Assembly: GCA_003117195.1 (NCBI GenBank)
Contig: BDSI01000044.1
Coordinates: 437,952-501,951 of the forward strand
DNA: 64,000 nt
Source: Eudorina sp. 2006-703-Eu-15
Taxonomy: Eukaryota > Chlorophyta > Chlorophyceae > Chlamydomonadales > Volvocaceae
Reading direction: 5' to 3'
Position 1 is the stretch's first letter, and each line of letters begins with the position of its first letter. This document shows, piece by piece, positions 18,343 through 29,158 of the stretch. The notes beneath the pieces were generated by a model. The model did no database searches, was not told the origin of the DNA, and saw nothing but the letters and a program-made list of their open reading frames with translations. Both the position numbers and the translations under genes were made by a program.

Positions 18343-21300
18343 TCACGGCCAGGTCCGCGGGCAGTCCGCCAGGCGGTCCTCGAACTCCTCGCAGGCCGCG
18401 CCGCCGGGCGCCAGCATCACCATCGCGTTCTGGCTGATGCGGCAGCGCACCTTGCCCCAGTCCCACACGCTGGAGCTGCACAGCGGCAGGGACGCGTTCC
18501 TCAGCGCCGGGTCCCTCCGCATGGTCAAGCTGTGCAGCATCAGGTTAAACTGCTCCATGTTGATGGACGACCAGGAGGGCTCCGCCCGCGGGGGCGACGC
18601 CGCCGCACCGGCGGCGGCGGCGGCGGGGCGCGCCGGCGGCGCCGGCAGCGGCACCTTCTCCGACGGCGGATAGCGGGCGTCCTGGGCCGCCAACAGCTTC
18701 CTGCCGTACGACTCCATGCCCTCGTCGTCACCGCAGTATAGGAAGGCGCGGTAGCGGGCGTCGGTCTCCGGGTACTTGCGCGGGTCAAGGCCGGGGTACT
18801 GCTGCTGCATGCGCAGGATCTCCAGGATGAACTCGAACGCGTCCACCTGCGGCAGTTGGCAGACCGCAGTTGGCAGGTCGCAGTTGGCAGATCACAGTTG
18901 ACGGGTGGTTGACACGCGTACGGGACACTAGGACGCGTCCTAGCAGCCAAGCATCTTCCGCTGAGCGACGCATTTCACGCCATTACACGCCATTACACGC
19001 AACTTGCGAAAAAAAGCCATCGCAGTGCCGGGACCCACACGGACCCGACAGGGGAGCCGCACTCCTCGCCGGCGTGAGAACCACCAAAGCGACCAAGAGA
19101 ACGACGCGGCCATCCACCCCGCCACGCCACGCGCCACCACTATCCACGCCCCACGTCCCGCCTGCCGTTACGAGTTCTAGGCGTTTCTCCTCTCCAGCCC
19201 CACCTGCCGTCCTCCTGGAACAGCGCCCCTCCGATGGTGCTGAACACCATGTGCTGCACCGCGCACCGCAGCGCCAACCGCTTGCGCTCCAGCTCCTCCT
19301 CGCCCACCGCCTCCAGCTGCTCGTGCAGGCGGGGGATGTCGGCGATTGGCACCCGCAGCCCGAAGCTGTCCCAGTCCATTTCCGGCTCGAAGGGCTGCAT
19401 GACGGCGTCCGAGATGATGAGGGCAGGCAGCCCATGATGGCCACCAGGACCTGGCGTCCGGGCCCGGAGGGGTGGGGGGGTGGTAGGCCCCGGAGGGTTG
19501 GGTGGGGTGGTAGGCCCAGGGGGGTTGGGTGGGGTGGTAGGCCCAGGGGGTTTGGGGCGAGAGGAGCGGGGAACAGGAGAGGAGAGGAGAGGGGCATGGG
19601 GATTGGGGGTTGGAGCGCCGGTGTTGGGGTTGTGGCTGGGTTGGGGTAGGTTTCAAAACGTTTTATGCTGATGCTGGTGCTGGCAGCAGAGCAAGCGGCG
19701 AACGCGCGCATGCCTGGTGCCCCACCCCAGCTGCCCCAGCTGCCCCAGCTGCCCCACGGCCGAGCACACGAGCGGGCGGATTGCTTTACACATACACACA
19801 CGCGCTTGACACGCACCTGGCGGTGCCCGTGACCTCCTCCGGACGGCGCCAGGCACCACCTGCTCGGCCGGCCGGGCAGCAGCCGCCCAGGTGGGACGTG
19901 GGCGGGGGGCCCGGGCGGGCGGGCGGCGGTGCAGGGGCGGCGAGGGCGCGGCGGTGAGGCACAGCCGACGGGAAGAAGCGCGCACCAACCACCTTGGCGG
20001 CTGGGGAGTCGCAGCGACGGCCCCCGCCCGCAGGTTTCGGGAGGGCAGGGAAGCACCCGGAGGGGCTGGCGGACCCGGAGGTCTCCAGGGCGGCCCCCCA
20101 CCCTACACCCTAGGACCTGGACACGTGCCTCCCCCCTTTTGACCCACTGCAGCGAATCACACGGGTCCCGTCCGGTGCGGTCCGGTCCGGTCGGGCACTG
20201 GTCCGGTCGGGCACTGGTCCGGTCGGGCACTGGTCCGGTCGGGCACTGGTCCGGTCGGGCACTGGTCCGGTCGGGCACTGGTCCGGTCGGGCACTGGTCA
20301 CGTCGGGCACTGGTCACGTCGGGCACTGGTCACGTCGGGCACTGGTCACGTCGGGCACTGGTCCGGTCGGGCACTGGTCCGGTCGGCACTGGTCCGTCGG
20401 GCACTGGTCCGGTCGGGCACTGGTCCGGTCGGCACTGGTCCGGTCGGCACTGGTCCGGTCGGGCACTGGTCCGGTCGGGCACTGGTCCGGTCGGGCACTG
20501 GTCCGGTCGGGCACTGGTCCGGTCGGGCACTGGTCCGGTCGGGCACTGGTCCGGTCGGGCACTGGTCCGGTCGGCACTGGTCCGGTCGGGCACTGGTCGT
20601 CGGCACTGGTCCGGTCGGGCACTGGTCCGGTCGGGCGTCCGGTCGGCACTGGTCGCGGCGGCACTGGTCCGGTCGGCACTGGTCCGGTCGGGCACTGGTC
20701 CGGTCGGGCACTGGTCCGGTCGGGCACTGGTCCGGTCGGCACTGGTCACGTCGGCACTGTCCGTCGGGCACTGGTCCGGTCGGGCACTGGTCCGGTCGCC
20801 GCGTCGGCACTGGTCGGGTCGGGCACTGGTCCGGTCGGGCACTGGTCCGGCGGGCTGGTCGGCGGCACTGGTCCGGTCGGGCACTGGTCCGGTCGGCACT
20901 GGTCCGGTCGGGCACTCGGTCGCGGTCGTCGGCACTCCTCGGTCACTGGTCGGTCGGCACTGGTCCGGTCGGGCACTGGTCCTCGGTCCGGTCGGCACTG
21001 GTCCGGTCGGGCACTGGTCCGGTCGGGCACTGGTCCGGTCGGGCACTGGTCCGTCGGGCACTGGTCCGGTCGGGCACTGGTCACGTCGGGCACTGGTCAC
21101 GTCGGGCACTGGTCACGTCGGGCACTGGTCCGGTCGGGCCTGGTCCGGTCGGGCACTGGTCCGGTCGGGCACTGGTCGGGTCCGGTCGGGCACTGGTCCG
21201 GTCGGGCACTGTCCGGTCGGCACTGGTCCGGTCGGGCACTTGGTCGGCACTGGTCCGGTCGGGCACTGGTCCGGTCGGGCACTGGTCCGGTCGGGCACTG

Positions 21301-24300
21301 GTCCGGTCGGGCACTGGTCCGGTCGGGCACTGGTCCGGTCGGGCACTGGTCCGGTCGGGCACTGGTCCGTCGGCACTGTCCGGTGCACGGTCGGGCACAC
21401 GGGGCACGTCGGGCACTGGTCCGGTCGGCAACTGGTCCGGTCGGGCACGGTCGGGCACTGGTCGGGCACTGGGTCGTGGCACTGGTCCGGTCGGGCACTG
21501 GTGGTCGGGCACGTCCGGTCACTGGTCCGGTCGGCACTGGTCCGGTCGGGGCATGGTCGGTGGGCACTGGTCCGGTCGGGCACTGGTCCGGTCGGGCACT
21601 GGTCCGGTCGGGCACTGGTCCGGTCGGCACTCGGCACTGGTCCGGTCGGGCACTGGTCCGTCGGGCACTGGTCCGGTCGGGCACTGGTCCGGTCGGGCAC
21701 TGTCCGGTCGGCACTGGTCCGGTCGGGCACTGGTCCGGTCGGGCACTGGTCCGGTCGGCACTGGGTCGGGCACTGGTCCGGTCGGGCACTGGTCGGTCGG
21801 GCACTCACGGTCGGGCACTGGTCGGGGGTCGGGCACTGGTCCGGTCGGGCACGGCACTGGTCCGGTCGGGCACTGGTCCGTCGGGCACTGTCCGGTCGGG
21901 CACGGTCGGCGGGCACTGGTCCGGTCGGGCACTGGTCCGTCGGCACTGGTCGTCGGGCACTGGTCCGGTCACTGGTCACTGGTCACGGTCGGGCACTGGT
22001 CACGTCACTGGTCACGTCGGGCACTGGTCCGGTCGGGCACTGTCCGGTCGGGCACGGTCCGTGGCACTGGTCCAGGTCGGCACTGGTCGGTCGGGCACTG
22101 GTCCGGTCGGGCACTGGTCCGGTCGGCACCCGGTCGGGCACTGGTCCGGTCGGGCACTGGTCCGGTCGGCGCACTGGTCCGGTCGGGCACTGGTCCGTCG
22201 GCACGGTCGGGCACTGGTCCGGTCGGGCACTGGTCCGGTCGGGCACTGGTCCGGTCGGCACTGGTGGTCGGGCACTGGTCCGGTCGGGCACTGGTCCGTC
22301 GGGCACTGCGTCGGGCACTGGTCCGGTCGGGCACTGGTCCGGTCGGGCACTGGTCCGGTCGGGCACTGGTCGGTCGGGTCGTCGGCACTGGTCCGGTCGG
22401 GCACTGGTGGTCGGGCACTGGTCCGGTCGGGCACTGGTGGTCGGGCCACTGGTCCGTCGGCACTGGTCCGGTCGGGCACTGGTCCGGTCGGGCACTGGTC
22501 GGTCGGTCTGGTCCGGCGGGCTGGTCCGGTCGGGCACTGGTCGGTCGGGCACTGGTCCGGTCGGGCACTGGTCCGGTCGGGGCACTGTCCGGTCGGGCAC
22601 TGGTCCGGTCGGGCACTGGTCCGGTCGGGCACTGGTCCGGTCGGGCACTGGTCCGGTCGGGCACTGGTCCGGTCGGGCACTGGTCACGTCGGGCACTGGT
22701 CACGTCGGGCACTGGTCACGTCGGGCACTGTGGCACGGTCACGGTCGGGCACTGGTCCGGTCGGGCACTGGTCCGGTCGGGCACTGTCCGGTCGGGCACT
22801 GGTCCGGTCGGGCACTGGTCACGTCGGGCACTGGGTCGGGCACTGGTCCGGTCGGCACTGGTCCGGTCGGGCACTGGTCCGGTCGGGCACTGGTCCGGTC
22901 GGGCACTGGTCCGGTCGGGCACTGGTGTCGGGCTGGTCCGGTCGGGCACTGGTCCGGTCGGCACGTCGGTCGGGCACTGGTCCGGTCGGGCACTGGTCCG
23001 GTCGGGCACTGGTCGGTCGGGCACTGGTCCGGTCCGGTCGGGCACTGGCGGTCGGGCACTCCGGTCGGGCACTGTGTCGGGCCGGTCGGGCACTGGTCCG
23101 GTCGGGCACTGGTCCGGTCGGGCACTGGTCCGGTCGGCACGTCCGGTCGGGCACGGTCGGGCACTGGGTCGGGGGGTCGGCAGGCACTGGTCCGGTCGGC
23201 ACTGGTCCGGTCGCGGCACTGGTCCGGTCGGGCACTTGGTCCGGTCGTCGCGGCACTGGTCCGGTTCGGGCACTGGTCCGGTCGGGCACTGCGGTCCCTG
23301 GTTCGCCCGGCACTGGTCCGGTCGGGCACTGGGTCCGGTCGCGGCACTGGTCACGTCGGCACGGTCACGTCGGGCACTGGTCACGGTCGGGCACTGTCCG
23401 TCGACTGTCCGGGCCACTGGTCCGGTTTCGGCCCCGCGCACTGGTCCGGTCGGGCACTGGTCCGGTCGGGCACTGTCCGGTCGGGCACTGCCGTTCGGTC
23501 AGGGCACTGCGTCCGGTCGGGCACTGGTCCGGTCGCGGCACTGGTCGGTCGGGCACTGGTCACGTCGGGCACTGGTCACGTCGGCCACTGGTCCGGTCGG
23601 GCACTGGTCCGGTCGCGGCACTGGTCCGGTCGGGCACTGGTCCGGTCGGGCACTGGTCCGGTCGGGCACTTGGTCCGGTCGGGCACTGCGTCCGGTCGGG
23701 CACTGGTCCGGTCGGGCACTGGTCCGGTCGGGCCACTGGCGGTCGCGGGTCCGGCGGCACTGGTCCGGTCGGGCACTGGTCCGGTCGGGCACTGGTCCGT
23801 CGGGCACTGCCGTCACTGTCGGCGGGCACTGGTCCGGTCGGGCACTGGTCCGGGTCGGGCACTGGTCCGGTCGGGCACTGGTCCGGTCGGGCACTGGTCC
23901 GGTCGGGCACTGGTCCGGTCGGGCACTGGTCCGGTCGGGCACTGGTCCGGTCGGGCACTGGTCCGTCGGGCACTGGTCCGGTCGGGCACTGGTCCGGTCG
24001 GGCACTGGTCCGGTCGGGCACTGGTCCGGTCGGGCACTGGTCCGGTCGGGCACTGGTCCGGTCGGGCACTGGTCCGTCGGGCACTGGTCGTCGGGCACTG
24101 TCGGCGGGCACTGGTCCGGTCGGCACTGGTCCGGTCGGGCACTGGTCCGGTCGGGCACTGGTCCGGTCGGGCACTGGTCCGGTCGGGCACTGGTCCGTCG
24201 GGCACTGGTCCGGTCGGGCATGGTCCGGTCGCGGCACTGGTCCGGTCGGCACTGGTCCGGTCGGGCACTGGTCCGGTCGGGCACTGGTTCGGCCGGTCGG

Positions 24301-27300
24301 GGGCACTGGTCCGGTCGGGCACTGGTCCGGTCGGGCACTGGTCCGGTCGGGCACTGGTCCGGTCGGGCACTGCGTCCGGTCGGGCACTGGTCCGGTCGGG
24401 CACTGGTCCGGTCGGGCACTGGGTCCGGTCGGGCACTGGTCCGGTCGGGCACTGGTCCGGTCGGGCACTGCGTCCGGTCGGGCACTGGTCCGGTCGGGCA
24501 CTGGTCCGGTGCGGGCACTGGTCCGGTCGGGCACTGGTCCGGTCGGGGCACTGGTCCGGTCGGCACTGGTCCGGTCGGGCACTGGTCCGGTCGGGCACTG
24601 GTCCGGTCGGGCACTGGTCCGGTCGCCGGCACTGGTCCGGTCGGGCACTGGTCCGGTCGGGCACTGGTCCGCGTCGGGCGTCGGGCACTGGTCCGGTCGG
24701 GCACTGGTCCGGTCGGGCACTGGTCCGGTCGGGCACTGGTCCGGTCGGGCACTGGTCCGGTCGGGCACTGGTCCGGTCGGGCACTGGTCCGGTCGGGCAC
24801 TGGTCCGGTCGGGCACTGGTCCGGTCGGGCACTGGTCCGTCGGGCACTGGTCGGTCGGGCACTGGTCCGGTCGGGCACTGGTCCGGTCGGGCACTGGTCC
24901 GGTCGGGCACTGGTCCGGTCGGGCACTGGTCCGGTCGGGCACTGGTCCGGTCGGGCACTGGTCCGGTCGGGCACTGCGTCCGGTCGGGCACTGGTCGGTC
25001 GGGCACTGGTCCGGTCGGGCACTGGTCCGTCGGGCACTGGTCACGGTCGCGGCACTGGTCCCGGATCTGGGCACTGGTCCGGTCGGGCACTGGTCCGGTC
25101 GGGCACTGGTCCGGTCGGGCACTGGTCGGTCGGGCACTGGTCCGGTCGGGCACTGGTCCGGTCGGGCACTGGTCCGGTCGGGCACTGCGTCCGGTCGGGC
25201 ACTGGTCCGGTCGGGCACTGGTCCGGTCGGGCACTGGTCCGGTCGGGCACTGGTCCGGTCGGGCACTGGTCCGGTCGGGCACTGGTCCGTTCCGGCCCGG
25301 TGCGCCCCGGCCCGTAAACGCGGCGTGCCTCTGGCGCTGTGTGTTCCGCAGCTGTGTCCATCCGCGAGGTTGTCGCTCCCTCCCCCCCTCATCCTGGTTC
25401 ACCCTGTGGCCCGGGTGCACCCCGTACTGCTCCCTAGTCCGCCTCGCCCCGCGTCCCTGTCGGAGCATCGGATGCTAGCCGCTGCGCCACCGACGTTGCC
25501 TGTGTGCTCACTCTTGCCGCCTTGGGGTTGCTCCCGTCCTCATTCGCTCCCCGGCCACTGGCGCCTCCGGGGCGCCGACACGGACCCTCGACATCCCACG
25601 TCCTCCACACGCACCGCAACCCCGACTCCGACCCCGACCCCGCTCCCCCCCCCCGACCCCCCGCTCGACCCACTTGAAGCTGAGGAGGTCCAGCGGGTAC
25701 CGCCCGTTGGAGGTGACGATCTTGTAGCCGGAGCGGTTGTGGTGATGGAAGTGGACCTGGCGGGGGCGGGAGAGAGGAGGACGGTCCAGGACTGCATAGG
25801 AGGACGGTACATGGGAAGCGATGGAAGGCGTCCTCACGAAACACACGTACCTCCCTCTCATGTTAGCGCCCCCTGGGTTTGGGCTTTGTGTTCCTTGGGT
25901 TTCTAGGGTTTTTCTGTGTTACTACCCCACACCCCCTTTTTACCACCGAACCTCGCCAGCAGTTCCAAACAGTCGGCTGCTCGGCCCCAGGGGATTCCCG
26001 CGGGACCCCCCAAGCCGCCGCCCACCACCACCAAACCCGCACGCCGCACATCACCACCCGCCCGTGACCCACAACCTCAACGATCATGCCGTACCAGCTG
26101 CCGTACTCCCTGCGAGTAGCCCGGGCTCTTGTCGGTCTCGCAGTGGGGCCAGGGCTTCCCCGGGATGGGGTTGCTGTAGTCGCCACAGATGCGGCCCTGG
26201 GGGTCGGGGCGGCGGCGTTGGTGCCGGCAGAGGGAGGCAAAGGGCCGGCTTGTTACCATCATGCGGTCCCCGAACCCGATCCCTCTGGTTCCCTTCCCGC
26301 ACCCCGGCCACAGCGCAACTCCTCACATGCCGCATCCTCTCCGCGGCCCGGCCCCCCTCCTTCGACCGACACGACCGACTCTCCGCGGGGCAGGCGTGGG
26401 ACCGGGAGTTCAGGCATGACAATCAAAGTATCAACCCCGAGACACCCCGGGGCGAGGGCCCCAGCGGGCGACCCTCCGCTAGTGGCCCCTGCTCGCACCA
26501 GCGACCCTCCGCGCCGCCGCCCGCCACCGCGGCGGTGTCGGGTGTGTAGGCGGCGCCCTCGCCCCCCCCACACACACACCCACACCCCTCTCCCTCCCTC
26601 ACCGCGAAGAGCAGCGTGCGGGTGCGCCTCAGTCGGGGCGCGCGGGGGTGCAGACCCGACATGGTGGTCAGGCTGGTGCCCTGCCGCGCGCCGAAGTAGA
26701 CCGGCACCACCACATCCTGAGGGGGTGGGGGGGGTGTGGGGGGCGGTGTGGGGGGCGGAGTGGGGGGGGGACCTTTAGGGTCAGTTGGATGAAGGCTGGG
26801 GGCGGAGTTCGGAGGGAGGGAGGCTCGTAGAGGGTGCGATGAAGGTAATGAAGGGTGTCGACCCCCGGGTGGAGGGATGGGGCAGCGGCCAACAATGGTA
26901 CTGGGACCCGCAGTGACCCGGGAGGGGGAAGGGGGGGGGGGAAGGGGGGGACCAGAGACGGGTGGACGGCGAGGGCGGCACTGCCGCCGCCGGAGCGCCC
27001 TGCACCTGTCCCCTGACTGACCTGGGCCCCAGGTCCCCGGATCCGCAGCAAGCCTACCCACCCACCCACCCACCTCCCTACCTTGCCTATCCGGTGCGCC
27101 GCCCTCCACCCGGACGTCATCCAGTCCTCGTACAGCCCCCAGTGGTGCAGCCAGGTCACGTTGGCCGTGTAGTCACGGACCTCCTCCTGGGGTGGGTGGG
27201 TGGGTGGGTGGGTAGGGAAGAGAGAGGGAAGGGGGCGGCGGGGGAACCAGCCGGGGGCCGGGGAGGGGTATCAGGGGCGCCTGGGGGTTACCCTCAAAGG

Positions 27301-29114
27301 CCGGTGGTGTGCGTCGGGCTGGGGAGGGGTCAAGCCCGTGCGGGGTGGCGGAGGAAGGTGGGGAGGGGCCGAGCGGGGAGTACGGCACAGCTACGCACAC
27401 GGAGAGAGGACGAGGATGCAGCCCGTGTGCCCTTTGTGAAGTGGGGCTACGTGTTGCGTCGTTGCTCAGACGCGGGGGAGGGCCCCGGCTGAGTGAGGTG
27501 GCGCGGGAGGACCCACGCACCCACCGGGACCTCCCCGCGGCCCGTGTCTCCGGTGTGTATGACGAAGTGGCGGTGACCCTGAAGCCTGGGGGCCGGGGAG
27601 AGGGGCGGCAGTAGCAGCAGCATCAGCAGCCGTAGCAGCCGCAGGAGGCGGATGCGGAGGAGCACAAGCCGCAGGCGAGTCAGCAGGCTGGCACTACCAC
27701 AACACGGTCCAGCCCTACCCCCTTACCCTCCCCTCTCCTCATCCCCCCCCCCCGCTCGGCCCCCGCGGGGCGCAGCCCCGCGGAGCGAAGGCACACCCAG
27801 CCACAGCGCCCCCACAAAACACGCGCGGCCAGGCGCCGGTACCACGTGCGTCTGCAGTACACCGTACAATGACGACGTCACGGCGGCCACCCGGCCTCCT
27901 CTCCTAGGTGGGAGTCTGCAACTCATCCGACTACGACTGCTACTCATTCGGCGACTTGTCGCGGTTTCGCTGTCCTAATCGACTCTAGGGGGGGGTCTTG
28001 AGCCCCCGCGTTCAGGACCCGACGTCCTGGATGTGCACGGTCCCTTTCAGTGCAGCGCGAGAAAGGGCCGCCCCTGGCCAAGCTGACACAGAGACGGCCC
28101 ATGAGCCCCGACCAACGCGGCGACGTCCGAAGCCGCGGTCAGCCCCGACGCCGGCCGATGCCGGCAGACTCCGCACTGCGGTCAACTCGCGCCAGCTCCA
28201 TGGGGCCACCTGCCGTATGCCGTGCATTAATCACCCACCTGTCGTACCAAGGCCACGTCTTGCGGATGTAGTGCATCGCCTCCAGCAGGCGGTACCCGTC
28301 GGACGTCGAACGGAGCTTAACCGGAATGTAGTACCAGTCCTGGCACAGGAATGGAAGGCAGTGCCGTACGCAGTACGGCACACATACGCACACACGCACA
28401 GCCTTAAACGGCGGATGTGCCATGGAGCTGGAACGGACCGGGTAGCATAACCACGAGAGCAGCTGCGAGGGCGGCGGGCCGCCGCCGCCGCCGCAGCGGT
28501 GGCGGCCGGGAGGAGGAGGAGGAGGACCCGTGCGAGACCGCCGGAGCTCCGAAACCCACACAAATCGTTGCCGTACGGCAGGTCAGCAGCACGTGCACAA
28601 TGGTCCGCGATGACCTGATGCGGTCCAAGGGTGGATCGTGATCCCCGTGAGCACACACAGTCCCTGGGTTCGGGCGGGCAGGTTTCATTTCTAAACACGC
28701 AGTCCCGGGGATCGCTGGTGGAACCCCCTTCACGGGCTGCCCGCCCTGTCTCCGTCTTCTCCCCCCCCTTCACTCATTTCCTCGGCTTCCCTCCGTGCAT
28801 CGCCATGACCTCGGACATCGCTCGCGGCGCGGCTACTCCTTCTACCACCACAGGTCGGTAAAGTATCTGTCCTTCTCGGGTTGGGTCGGGTTCGCATCTA
28901 GCTTGCTGCTGCACCGGCGGCAGCGCGGCCGCGCCGCCACACGCCCGCGCGCGGTCTCTGTATTTCACATTGCTATGCAGGTACCGCACCACGTAAGTAT
29001 ACTGAGTTATGCTGGGTGTGCCCGGGTTCGTTCTTCGGGTTTATTTCTTGTTTCAATTTATCCCCCCCCCCACCGGTACACCGGGCCCCGCCCGGGCTCG
29101 GGCTCGGGCTCGGC

Positions 29115-29158
<44 letters not shown>

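Noticed and set aside
20180..25289. CRISPR array.
   Set aside because: Units are contiguous 16-mers with no unique spacers, no cas genes are nearby, and the context is a eukaryotic intron.
19929..25906. Open frames of 1,849, 1,507 and 1,254 codons on the plus strand, and several hundred codons on the minus strand, across the 16 bp array.
   Set aside because: They are artefacts of a repeat unit with no stop codon in any frame; indels merely switch between equivalent frames and no splice or start context supports them.
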